Shown: one piece after another, positions 50,398 through 58,352 of the stretch | How positions within the stretch are numbered: the first letter of the stretch is position 1 | Layout of the letters: the number at the start of each line of letters is the position of its first letter | Made by a program: the position numbers and the translations under genes | The notes under the pieces: generated by a model | What the model was told of the DNA's origin: nothing | What the model saw: the letters and a program-made list of their open reading frames with translations, nothing else | The model's database searches: none | Source: an uncultured Oscillospiraceae bacterium | Lineage (GTDB): Bacteria > Bacillota > Clostridia > Oscillospirales > Oscillospiraceae | Direction of reading: 5' to 3' | DNA length: 64,000 bases | Assembly: GCA_947632175.1 (NCBI GenBank) | Contig: CANROC010000009.1 | Location: 62,001 to 126,000, forward strand

Positions 50398-50744
50398 CGG
50401 CCCCGCCGCAGAATTGCGGCGGCGGGAAAAGTTTTGCGCCTTCGGCACAGCTTTTGATTTCCCACCTGCCCATCCCCCCGCCGCCGCGGCGGCACTCCTT
50501 TTTCCGAAAAAGGGGTCAGGGGGAAAAAGGTTGCGGCGCTTCGCGCCGCGTTTATAAAGAATTGCGCCGCAAAGCGGCGCAAACCTTTTTGACCCACTTC
50601 GGGGCAAAGGCTGCGCCCGCAGGCGCGCATCACGAGGCCAACCGCCCCGAAGGGGCGGCTCTTAGGCCGGAGACGAGGCGGCGCGAAGCGCCGGAAAGGT
50701 CGCCGCGCGGGCAAAACTAACACTGCGCCGCATGCCTTTCCCGC
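50398..50744. repeat. Dispersed mosaic repeat block D
   Basis: Non-coding gap. It contains a CCGCCGCCGCGGCGGC palindrome followed by TTTTTCCGAAAAAGGGGTCA (near 50490-50516, a diverged copy of the 45-bp unit), GCGGCGC-ttc-GCGCCGC and GCGCCGC-aaa-GCGGCGC hairpins (50530-50580), and a segment near 50615-50670 that matches block B in inverted orientation. Confidence 0.78.
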
Positions 50745-51524
50745 TTAGCCTATTGTGCACAATTTACCTCTGAGAACATAGCCGATCCTCTCATAACAGG
50801 CGTTCGACGCGGCATAATCGGCGTCCGTATACAGCGTCGGCATAAATCCCGCGTCCTTTGCCATTTTGGACACCTGATAGACAAGATTCTCCGCGTAGTG
50901 CATTCTCCGGTATCCCTTACGCGTGTATACCAAACCTATGTGCGCCAGCTCGTCCGTCGGCTTCATGCTGCAAACGGACACGCCTTTGCCCTCTTGATTT
51001 CTCCAAAGAAAAACACTGCCGCTTCTTATGGCCTCCTCCGCTTTGCGGCGGTATGCTTCGGGGCTGTCCTGATCTACCCCGGTTTCCTGATGGAACAGAT
51101 CCATAAGCTCAACCAGCTCATCCATATCCTCCGGCGCGCATCTGTGTAACGCGCCGTCAGCCCCTCTATGCGGTTCTATTAAGCGCGGACAGTCATAGGC
51201 AAACATGTTCGTCTTGACGGACAACGCCGCCGATCTCCTGATAAAATGCTCCGCCAGATCATATTTCAAATTGAACGTATGGCCCTTCGTGAGTAACCCA
51301 TGCTCTCTCACAAGCTCATAGGCCCTCTCCTTTTCCTCCTCCGCCGCTCCGTCCGGCGTCCAGATCCATACGGGATACGGGTCGCACGAAAAGCAAACGA
51401 TCAGCCGTTCATGGTCTGTCAGAAGCAGCTCACAGCCCCCGCCCATAATGCGCCCAAGCATGGAAAACGTATATTTGTCCTGCTCCAACAGCTTATAGTC
51501 TCTTTCATCTGCAAAATGATCCAT
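50745..51524 (-). CDS. GNAT-family acetyltransferase
   Basis: 259-residue protein. The C-terminal half is a GNAT fold: IGLVYTRKGYRRMHYAENLVY resembles the acetyl-CoA binding motif A, and YTDADYAASNACYERIGYV motif B. The N-terminal 120 residues match a companion domain seen in some two-part GNAT proteins. The substrate is unknown. The ATG at 51524 has GGAGG 5 bp upstream; a TTG at 51536 is an alternative. Base composition is less GC-rich than most of the window, hinting at transfer with the neighbouring XRE-TPR gene. Confidence 0.8.
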   Translation of the reverse strand: MDHFADERDYKLLEQDKYTFSMLGRIMGGGCELLLTDHERLIVCFSCDPYPVWIWTPDGAAEEEKERAYELVREHGLLTKGHTFNLKYDLAEHFIRRSAALSVKTNMFAYDCPRLIEPHRGADGALHRCAPEDMDELVELMDLFHQETGVDQDSPEAYRRKAEEAIRSGSVFLWRNQEGKGVSVCSMKPTDELAHIGLVYTRKGYRRMHYAENLVYQVSKMAKDAGFMPTLYTDADYAASNACYERIGYVLRGKLCTIG

Positions 51525-51559
51525 ATCATCCTCCAAAAACGCCGATTTGCCGAACAGTT

Positions 51560-51706
51560 GTCCGCTGGATATTTGACACTATACCACTCAATCGCGAAGA
51601 AATCAACAGACGAAAGCGCCGAAAAGGTTGGCTTGATGGTGATAAGGAACTAATCAAACTTATCAACGATCGGCTGACGGTTTCGGGTGCAAAAAGCTCT
51701 CTCTGA
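51560..51706 (+). pseudogene. Possible C-terminal fragment of a lost gene
   Basis: An open frame without a start codon ends at TGA 51704-51706 and reads IPLNREEINRRKRRKG, then WLDGDKELIKLINDRLTV before the stop. The composition is protein-like and a strong terminator overlaps its stop. It may be the tail of a decayed gene; the parent is not recognised and chance is possible. Confidence 0.35.
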
Positions 51707-51734
51707 TTAAAGATGATCAGAGAGAGCTTTTTTA
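51691..51734. terminator. Strong bidirectional terminator
   Basis: 13-bp perfect stem AGCTCTCTCTGAT / ATCAGAGAGAGCT (51695-51707 with 51716-51728), As before it and six Ts after it. Confidence 0.85.
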
Positions 51735-51810
51735 CTGCCTACTTGGTCACATATAGGGAATACCCATACTAACGGTATAAATATTTCACTCCAAATTATA
51801 CGGATGGTGT

Positions 51811-51839
51811 GTTCAAAAACAAGAAAAAGCTGGTACAAT
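51811..51839 (+). promoter_or_regulatory. Possible promoter for the XRE-TPR gene
   Basis: GTTCAA (51811-51816, weak), 17-bp spacer, TACAAT (51834-51839). Confidence 0.45.
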
Positions 51840-51871
51840 ATTGTCAAACAGTAAACCAGGGGGGATTTGTA

Positions 51872-52945
51872 ATGAACATCAATCTGGCCGATACCATTCG
51901 CGCGTTCCGGAAAGCGCGTTCGCTGACACAGCAGCAGTTGGCGGATGCGTTGGGGGTTACCGTTGGGGCAGTCTACAAATGGGAGGCGAACTTATCCGCG
52001 CCTGATCTGTCGCTGCTCGTCGAGCTTGCCGACCTGTTTGATACATCGGTGGACGTCCTGCTCGGCTATCATGTGAAAAGCAGTAAGCAGGCCGACACGG
52101 CCGCCAGACTCAAGGATTGCTTGCAAAACAGGGAACCGGACGGACTTGCCGAGGCGGAAAAAGCGCTGCTTCGCTATCCGAACTGCTTTGACATCGTGTA
52201 TCAAAGCGCGATGCTCTATTACCTTTTTGGGCTGATGAGCTGCGAAAAGCCGCGGCTTCTGCGTTCCATTGAACTGATGGAGCGCGCGATCCTTTTGCTG
52301 GGGCAGAATACCGACCCGAAAATCAGCGAAATTTCCATCACTTATGACATGGCCAACGCGTATATGGAGCTGGGCAAGGAGGAAAAGGCCCTGGAGCTGC
52401 TGAAAAGCAACAACCCGCGCGGCATCAACGACGATGTGATTGGGCAGTCTCTCGCGGCTTTCTGCAACCGCCCCGAGGAGGCGGTGGAATATCTCTCCAC
52501 GGCGCTTGTTTCCGTATCAGCAATGCTGATACGGATCGTCAACGGCTTTGTAAATGTGTATTTCAAGCGGAACGACTATGCCTCGGGCGCTTCGATTCTC
52601 AAGCTGGCCTTGGATTTTTTCGCGGGTCTGAAATTGGAGGGGAAAAGCAATCTGTTTGACAAGCCCTGCGTGAGCTTCCTGATTTGTCTTGCCCATGCGC
52701 AGCTGAAGCTGGAAAAGCCAGGCGACGCCCGCGCCTCCCTGTTGGCGGCGAAAAAGCTGGCGGAGGAATTTGACCGGGCTCCCCGCTATTGCGCTGACAG
52801 CCTGCGTTTTGTCAGCGCGGTAAAACAGCAGACAGCCTTCGACAGCTTAGGCAGCACCGCTGGGGAAACAGCCGCCAAAACGATAACCTCTCTGGAAAAC
52901 GAATCTCTCAGCCGGATGTGGGAGGAAATCACAAATGAAGAATAA
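51872..52945 (+). CDS. XRE-family regulator with TPR-like C-terminus
   Basis: 357-residue protein. Residues 1-65 form an XRE helix-turn-helix (LTQQQLADALGVTVGAVYKWEA). The remaining 290 residues are alpha-helical with TPR-like spacing (YDMANAYMELGKEEKALELL, FLICLAHAQLKLEKPGDARASL), as in Rgg/PlcR-like and other peptide-sensing regulators; peptide sensing is inference. The ATG at 51872 has GGGGGGA upstream; upstream codons lie over the promoter. GC content is lower than in the core genes. No small peptide gene is visible nearby. Confidence 0.8.
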   Translation: MNINLADTIRAFRKARSLTQQQLADALGVTVGAVYKWEANLSAPDLSLLVELADLFDTSVDVLLGYHVKSSKQADTAARLKDCLQNREPDGLAEAEKALLRYPNCFDIVYQSAMLYYLFGLMSCEKPRLLRSIELMERAILLLGQNTDPKISEISITYDMANAYMELGKEEKALELLKSNNPRGINDDVIGQSLAAFCNRPEEAVEYLSTALVSVSAMLIRIVNGFVNVYFKRNDYASGASILKLALDFFAGLKLEGKSNLFDKPCVSFLICLAHAQLKLEKPGDARASLLAAKKLAEEFDRAPRYCADSLRFVSAVKQQTAFDSLGSTAGETAAKTITSLENESLSRMWEEITNEE

Positions 52946-52989
52946 TACTATCTCCAGATAAAAATATCCATAAACAGACCACACAGAAA

Positions 52990-53016
52990 GGCGGCGTGAC
53001 GATGCGTCATGCCGCC
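52990..53016. terminator. Hairpin between convergent XRE-TPR and htrA genes
   Basis: 12-bp stem GGCGGCGTGACG / CGTCATGCCGCC (one G-U pair), 3-nt loop, no T-tract. Likely a shared terminator. Confidence 0.5.
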
Positions 53017-53076
53017 CTCTGCTGCAAAATAGCTGCTTGTCAATAATATTAGGCTTTTTCTATGCTCTCCCGCTCT

Positions 53077-54447
53077 TTACGCCCAATTCCCGTTCCCGAA
53101 GGGCCAGCCGGGGATGGTCTGTGTCTGCGGGGACTGCTGTTCCGGTGTCTCGGCGTCCTCCGTCTGCTCGTCTAACGTAGCGGTGATGGTAAGGGTCCGG
53201 CCCTGGCGGTAGACGGTGAGGGTGACGGTGTCCCCGGCGCGGTGGGCGGCGATGGCGGCGGCCAGCTCCGTGTGGGAGGCGACGGCCTTGCCGTCCAGGG
53301 CGGTGATGATGTCGCCCTCCCGAAGTCCCGCTTTCTCGGCGCAGGAGCCCTCGTTCACCGACTCCACCGCCGCGCCGGCGGGCAGGCCGTAGCGCTGCAT
53401 GGCCTCGGTGACTGTGCTGGCGGTGACGCCGAGAAGCGCCTTTCCGGCAAAGCCGCCGTTCTCCATGATGTCGGTGAGCAGCTCCTTCACGTCGTCGATG
53501 GGGATGGCGAAGCCCAGGCCCTCGGCGCTGACGTTGGTGGACGCCCTGGTATATTTGGCGGTGACGATGCCCACCACGCGCCCCTGCTCGTCAAAGAGCG
53601 GCCCACCGGAGTTGCCGGGGTTGATGGCGCAGTTGGTCTGGAGCATGTTCATGCTCTCGGAGCTGTCGGTGGAAATGATCCGGTCGAGGGCGGAGACGCG
53701 CCCGTCGGAGAAAGAGAAGGTCAGCTCGCCCAGGGGATTGCCCACGGTGCAGACCCACTGTGCCACCCGCAGGGAGCCGCTGTCGCCGATGACGGCGGGG
53801 GTCAGGCCCTCGGCGTCGATCTTAATGACGGCCACGTCGTGTCCCTCGTCGCCGCCCACCAGCTTGGCGTCATACTTGGTTCCGTCATAGAGTGTGACGG
53901 CGATGTCCGCGCCGCCGCGGGCGTCCTCGATGACGTGGTAGTTGGTGGCGATGTACCCGTCGGCGGTGAGGATAAAGCCGGAGCCGGAGGCGGCGGAGGT
54001 GGTGGTCTGGCCCCAGATGTTCACCGTGGTGGACACCGTGATGCCCACGCAGGAGGGCAGCACCGCCTCATAGAGCTCCTCGGGGCTCACCGCCGCGCCG
54101 GCGGCGCCGAGGGGCGCGCCGGAGGTGAGGAGCGTATGGCGTCCGCTCTCGTCGTCCTTGTCCTCCGTCTCGCCGGTCTTGTCCGATTTGTCCGTCGCGT
54201 CCGCCGCGCCGGCCTCGCCGGGCGTCCCGCTCCCGTTGGGCGCCTGGACCTCCGGCGCCGCCACCGGGAAAGCGGCCCGGTAAAGCGCCGACCCGCCGAA
54301 GCCCGCCGCTCCGGCGACAATGGCCAGCGCCAGCACCAGCGCCACGCCCTTGAGAACCTTTTTCCCCTTTTTCCGGGGCTTTTCCGGCGCGGGGGCGAAA
54401 GGCTCGCTCATATGGTTCATGTCGTTAAAATTGTTCATGTCATCCAT
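53077..54447 (-). CDS. HtrA/DegP-like membrane-anchored serine protease
   Basis: 456-residue S1C protease. Residues 1-30 are cytoplasmic, one membrane helix follows (about 31-55), then a Gly/Asp/Lys-rich linker to about residue 105. The trypsin-like domain has histidine in NYHVIEDAR, aspartate in GHDVAVIKI and serine in NPGNSGGPL. One PDZ domain (about residues 335-425; VNEGSCAEKAGLREGDIITAL) precedes a Gln/Pro-rich tail. It degrades misfolded envelope proteins. The adjacent two-component genes and shared CCTGAAA repeats suggest it is their target. Confidence 0.93.
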   Translation of the reverse strand: MDDMNNFNDMNHMSEPFAPAPEKPRKKGKKVLKGVALVLALAIVAGAAGFGGSALYRAAFPVAAPEVQAPNGSGTPGEAGAADATDKSDKTGETEDKDDESGRHTLLTSGAPLGAAGAAVSPEELYEAVLPSCVGITVSTTVNIWGQTTTSAASGSGFILTADGYIATNYHVIEDARGGADIAVTLYDGTKYDAKLVGGDEGHDVAVIKIDAEGLTPAVIGDSGSLRVAQWVCTVGNPLGELTFSFSDGRVSALDRIISTDSSESMNMLQTNCAINPGNSGGPLFDEQGRVVGIVTAKYTRASTNVSAEGLGFAIPIDDVKELLTDIMENGGFAGKALLGVTASTVTEAMQRYGLPAGAAVESVNEGSCAEKAGLREGDIITALDGKAVASHTELAAAIAAHRAGDTVTLTVYRQGRTLTITATLDEQTEDAETPEQQSPQTQTIPGWPFGNGNWA

Positions 54448-54487
54448 GGGAAATTCTCCTTTCAGGTCTTGGCCTCTTGATGCTCTT

Positions 54488-54520
54488 ACTATACCCTTGA
54501 AACCTGAAAGGACCCTGAAA
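54488..54520 (-). promoter_or_regulatory. htrA promoter with two 11-bp-spaced direct repeats
   Basis: On the minus strand, TTTCAGG units at 54520-54514 and 54509-54503 (period 11 bp, about one helical turn) lie just upstream of TATAGT (54493-54488) in place of a -35 box. This is typical of OmpR-family activators. The response-regulator promoter has the same pair. Confidence 0.7.
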
Positions 54521-54574
54521 GACCCGTGAACATTTTTTGAACGATTTGTGCTTTTTTGATGAACCGCGTCGTTC

Positions 54575-55780
54575 CTACTTGACCAGCGGCAGCTCCACGA
54601 AGAAGGTGTTGTACCCGCCCTGGGACTGGGCCCAGACGCGCCCGCCGTGGGCCTTGACGATCCCGGCGGCGATGGGCAGGCCCAGGCCGTAGCTCTCGTT
54701 CATGCTCCTTGCCTTGTCGGCGCGGTAGAAGCGCTTGAAGATGTCCGTCAGCTCCTCCCGGCTCAGCTCCTCCCCTGGCGAGGCCACGGACAAAAGCGCG
54801 TGCCGCCCCCGGCGGCGCAGGGTCAGCGAGACCGTGCCGGGAATGGCGGAATATTTGAGGGCGTTGTCCAGCAGCACCTCCGGCACCTGCCGGAGGTGGT
54901 CGGCGCTGCCCCGGACGAAAAGCTCCGGCTCGGCGTAGCTTTTGAGCGTCAGCCCCCGCTCGAAGAAGACCGGCTCAAAGGGCAATGCCGCGTCCTCCAC
55001 AAGGGCCGTGAAGCTGAGCCGCTCCATGCTCTTCCCCACCGCGCCGTTCTCCACCCTGGCCAGCTCCAGAAGGCCCCCCACCAGCCCACGCATCTGCCGG
55101 GCCATGGTGAGGATGTTGCCGGCGTACCGGGCCGACGCGGCGGCGTCCTCCGGGGCGGCGGCCAGGAGCTCGGCGTTGGTGGTGATCACCGTCAGCGGCG
55201 TCTTGAGCTCGTGGGAGGCGTCGGCCACGAACCGGCGCTGCTGGTCCCAGGCCCGCTCCACCGGCCGCACGGCCCACCGGGCCAGAAAGACGCTGATGAG
55301 GAAAAACGCCGCCAGGCTCACGATGCCGATGCCCAGACACGCCCGCACCAGATTCTGGAGCGTCGCCCGCTCGCTGGACATGTCCGCGAACACCACACAG
55401 GGCCCCAGGCGGCTCTCGGAGGCCAGATACCGCAGGCCGTACTTCTCCAAAACCCCCGTCTCCTGCCCGTCCTCAAGGGCGTCCTCCAAAATCTCCAGAA
55501 GCTTGTCCTGGTCGGAGAGGTCGAAGTATCCCCCCGCCGCCACCGGCTCCCCGGCAGCGTCCATCTGGATCACGAAATAGGGGATCTGGACCTCGCTGTC
55601 CGCCTCGCCGGGGCGGAACATCTGAGAGGGGTCCTCCGCCACCGTCTCCAGCACCCTCAGGCTCTCCCGCTCAAGGTCCCGCCCGGTGATGCCGTACACC
55701 AGCGCGAACATCAAAAGGAGCACCGCCAGCACCAGGACCATGTTGAGCCCAATAAAGGTGAGCTTCAGCCTGCGTATCAT
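54575..55780 (-). CDS. Sensor histidine kinase
   Basis: 401-residue membrane kinase. Two membrane helices (about residues 8-30 and 150-172) flank an extracellular sensor of about 120 residues. A HAMP-like stretch follows (ARWAVRPVERAW), then the phospho-accepting histidine in DASHELKTPLTVI near residue 195. The ATPase has the N-box EVLLDNALKYS and late YGLGLPIAAGIV; the G1 position reads ASPGEELS, unlike the usual DxGxGI. Partner of the response regulator it overlaps (ATGA-type, 4 bp). Confidence 0.9.
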   Translation of the reverse strand: MIRRLKLTFIGLNMVLVLAVLLLMFALVYGITGRDLERESLRVLETVAEDPSQMFRPGEADSEVQIPYFVIQMDAAGEPVAAGGYFDLSDQDKLLEILEDALEDGQETGVLEKYGLRYLASESRLGPCVVFADMSSERATLQNLVRACLGIGIVSLAAFFLISVFLARWAVRPVERAWDQQRRFVADASHELKTPLTVITTNAELLAAAPEDAAASARYAGNILTMARQMRGLVGGLLELARVENGAVGKSMERLSFTALVEDAALPFEPVFFERGLTLKSYAEPELFVRGSADHLRQVPEVLLDNALKYSAIPGTVSLTLRRRGRHALLSVASPGEELSREELTDIFKRFYRADKARSMNESYGLGLPIAAGIVKAHGGRVWAQSQGGYNTFFVELPLVK

Positions 55781-56448
55781 GCCCTCACCTCCAGATGGTA
55801 CCCCAGCCGCCGCGCGGAGACGATCTCCACATCGGACCCGATGGCCGCCAGCTTCTTGCGGAGAAAGCCCACATAGACCTCCACGTGGTTCTCCACGGCG
55901 TTGGAGTCATACCCCCAGACCCGGGCCAGGATCGTCTCCTTGGAAAGATTCCGCTCCCCCGCCTGCATAAGGGCCCGCATCACGTCAAACTCCCGCGCCG
56001 ACAGCCGCATCTGCCGCTGGCCGCAGATGAGCGTGGCCGAATCCAGGTCCAGCACCGTGTTCCCGGCCCGCAGCTCGTCCACCTCGTTCCCCTGCCGCCG
56101 CAAAAGGGCGTTGACGCACGCCAGCAGCTCCCGGCTGTCAAAGGGCTTGGTCAAATAGTAGTCCGCCCCGGCGTTGAGCCCCGCGATCCGATCCTCCAGC
56201 CCGCTTCGCGCCGTGAGCATCAAAATCGGCGTGGCGTTCCTCCGCGCCCGCACCGCCCGCGCCACCTCCAGCCCGTTCATCCCGGGCATCATCACGTCGA
56301 GAATGAGGAGATCGTACACCCCCAGCATCGCATACTCCGCCCCCGTCTCCCCGTCATACACCGCCTCCGCCTCAAACCCCCGGTCCTTCAACAGCGCCAC
56401 CAGCGAATCCGCCAGCATCTTCTCGTCCTCAATAATCAAAATCTTCAC
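55777..56448 (-). CDS. OmpR-family response regulator
   Basis: 223-residue regulator. The receiver domain has acidic residues in IEDEKML, the phospho-aspartate in LLILDVMMPGMNG near residue 52 and lysine in YLTKPFDSREL. The C-terminal winged helix ends GYDSNAVENHVEVYVGFLRKKL. The GTG at 56448 is preferred because VKILIIEDE is the standard start and GGGAGG lies 8 bp upstream; a GTG/ATG pair at 56457/56454 sits too close to that site. The 11-bp-spaced repeats in its own promoter and in that of htrA suggest autoregulation plus htrA control. Confidence 0.92.
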   Translation of the reverse strand: MKILIIEDEKMLADSLVALLKDRGFEAEAVYDGETGAEYAMLGVYDLLILDVMMPGMNGLEVARAVRARRNATPILMLTARSGLEDRIAGLNAGADYYLTKPFDSRELLACVNALLRRQGNEVDELRAGNTVLDLDSATLICGQRQMRLSAREFDVMRALMQAGERNLSKETILARVWGYDSNAVENHVEVYVGFLRKKLAAIGSDVEIVSARRLGYHLEVRA

Positions 56449-56466
56449 ACCCATCACCTCCCGCCC

Positions 56467-56502
56467 ATTATACTACTCCCGAATCCTGAAATGAACCTGA
56501 AA
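56467..56502 (-). promoter_or_regulatory. Response-regulator promoter with two 11-bp-spaced direct repeats
   Basis: On the minus strand, TTTCAGG units at 56502-56496 and 56491-56485 (period 11 bp) upstream of TATAAT (56472-56467), matching the htrA promoter arrangement. Confidence 0.7.
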
Positions 56503-56509
56503 ACGAATC

Positions 56510-57310
56510 AATTCACAATTCTTTTACACCCGCGGCGAAAAAAGGTTGCGCCGCTCCGCGCCGCCTTCATAAAAAATTACGCCGCAGGCGCAAACCTTTT
56601 TGAGCCCCCTCCTCGTAGGAGGGAGGCAGGGGGGAAGCAAACGTCAGATACCGGACCGGTCCCCACAAAACGTACCGGCTTCCGCCTCGCACCAAAGCCC
56701 CTCCCTCCGGGAGGGGTGGCCGCGCGAAGCGCCGGCCAGGGTGGGGGCGTCTATTTTTCCTGTTTGCGTTATCCGCCGTAGGGGTCGCCCTCCCGGGCGA
56801 CCCGCCTATCGATAATCGACCCGCCCCAATCACCGCCGTACGGGCCGCCGCCCACGGCGGCCCTTTTCCGTTGACTGACATGTACCGTTTTTCGGAACCG
56901 TTCCCATCCGGCAACGTGCCCCGGGCGGACACATGGGTCCGCCCCTACGGTGAATATGGAAGGTTATCCCATTCAACCAACATTGGAAATCATCGCAACG
57001 CGGGTCGCCGGGGACGGCGACCCCTACGGCGTGAATGGATACGCATCCCAAAAACGGTAGGGGCGGGTTCCAAACCCGCCCGTCCCCCGTCCCCGCCGCG
57101 CGGGCAAATCAAAGCCTGCGCCGCAGGCGCAACCTTTTTCGCCCCCTCCTCGTAGGAGGGGGGCAGGGGGGCAGCGAACGTCGGATACCGGACCGGTCCA
57201 GACAAAACGCGCCGGCTTCCGCCTCGCACCAAAGCCCCTCCCTCCGGGAGGGGTGCCCGCGCAAAGCGCCGGAAAGGTCCCCGCCGCGCGGACCACAAAA
57301 AATTGCCCCC
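56510..57310. repeat. Dispersed mosaic repeat block E with a duplicated 145-bp module
   Basis: Gap of about 850 bp without a credible gene. Segments 56593-56740 and 57131-57277 are near-identical direct copies carrying the CCTCCTCGTAGGAGG hairpin, a GATACCGGACCGGTCC palindrome and the CCCCTCCCTCCGGGAGGGG hairpin. Between them lie the GGGCGGACACATGGGTCCG palindrome (near 56923) and GGGTCGCC / GGCGACCC segments (56782-56800 and 57002-57024). Confidence 0.8.
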
Positions 57311-57313
57311 CGT

Positions 57314-57733
57314 TTACGCCTCTCCCCGCTCCAGAATCCCCCTCGCGAAATCCGCGGCGGCCTTCCGGTCGTCCTCGTTCGGTCTGCCCTTATGGAGCAT
57401 GGCGAAAGCGCCGCGGCAGGAAAACTCCTCCCGCGCGACGGGGATTTTCTTCTCCGCCAGCAGCTTTTCCACATACTTGCGGGTAGATTTGACGGCGGCG
57501 GACGTGCTGAAGCTCACGACCTTGCCCACGGACACGCGGATGCCGGCGATGAACTTTTTGACCTCGTCGTCCACATCGAAGGCATACGGCGCGCTGCCGA
57601 GGAACAGGATGTCCACATCCTCCTCCAGCGGCTCCGACACCGTTTTCGCCTCCACGCCGGCGGCGTCCGCGATGGCCTCCGCGATCTTTTTCGTGTTGCC
57701 GCCTCTTGAGTAGTACCGTACCGCGATCTTCAT
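57314..57733 (-). CDS. Flavodoxin-family protein
   Basis: 139-residue protein with a flavodoxin fold. The FMN phosphate loop is YYSRGGNTKKIAE (residues 7-19), and later strands ILFLGSAPYAFDVD and VVSFSTSA line the flavin site. The loop around residue 110 (FSCRGAFAMLHKGRP) is typical of small flavodoxin-like oxidoreductases. It overlaps the glutathione-peroxidase gene by 4 bp, suggesting it supplies or handles electrons in peroxide defence (inference). Confidence 0.83.
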   Translation of the reverse strand: MKIAVRYYSRGGNTKKIAEAIADAAGVEAKTVSEPLEEDVDILFLGSAPYAFDVDDEVKKFIAGIRVSVGKVVSFSTSAAVKSTRKYVEKLLAEKKIPVAREEFSCRGAFAMLHKGRPNEDDRKAAADFARGILERGEA

Positions 57734-58272
57734 CCCAGCGTCTCCTCCACCTTCGCCTTCACCTTGTCCATGGATTCCGTGGGCTCAAACCGCGCGGCGA
57801 TCTGGCCGCTCCGGTCGATCAAAAACTTCGTGAAGTTCCACTTGATCTTGCCGTTATTTTTATAGTCGCCGTCCATCTTCTTCACAATGGGCTTGAGGAC
57901 CAGCCCCATCGGGCCGGAAAACCCGGCGAAGGCGGTGTTCTCCGTCAGATACTTGTAAAGCGGGATGGCGGTTTCCCCGTTGACGTCGATCTTGGCAAAC
58001 TGCGGAAAGGTGATGCCGAACCGCCCGGTGCAGAAGCTGTGGATCTCCTCGTCGCTGCCCGGCGCCTGCTCCCCGAACTGGTTGCAGGGGAAATCCAGGA
58101 TCTCCAGCCCGTCCTTCCGATGAAGCTCGTAGAGCTCCTGGAGCTCGCGATACTGGGGCGTGAACCCGCACCCGGTGGCCGTGTTCACGATGAGCAGGAC
58201 CTTCCCCCTGTACTCGGAAAGCGCCGCCTCGCTCCCGTCCCGCGCCTTGACCTTGAAACCGTAAATGTCCAT
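57730..58272 (-). CDS. Glutathione peroxidase-family thiol peroxidase
   Basis: 180-residue peroxidase of the GPX family with cysteine rather than selenocysteine: peroxidatic C35 in NTATGCGFTPQY, glutamine and asparagine in LDFPCNQFGEQ and the tryptophan in IKWNFTKFL. Bacterial members normally use thioredoxin; the cysteine in FPCNQF may be the resolving residue. The ATG at 58272 has GGAGG upstream. The coupled flavodoxin gene follows. Confidence 0.9.
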   Translation of the reverse strand: MDIYGFKVKARDGSEAALSEYRGKVLLIVNTATGCGFTPQYRELQELYELHRKDGLEILDFPCNQFGEQAPGSDEEIHSFCTGRFGITFPQFAKIDVNGETAIPLYKYLTENTAFAGFSGPMGLVLKPIVKKMDGDYKNNGKIKWNFTKFLIDRSGQIAARFEPTESMDKVKAKVEETLG

Positions 58273-58320
58273 ATCATGACCTCCGTTCCTTTTCACAATA
58301 TTTAATATCACACTATCAAT

Positions 58321-58349
58321 AGCATAGCGCCGCCTCCATGAAATGTCAA
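58321..58349 (-). promoter_or_regulatory. Promoter for the peroxidase-flavodoxin pair
   Basis: On the minus strand: TTGACA (58349-58344), 17-bp spacer, TATGCT (58326-58321). Confidence 0.75.
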
Positions 58350-58352
58350 TCC

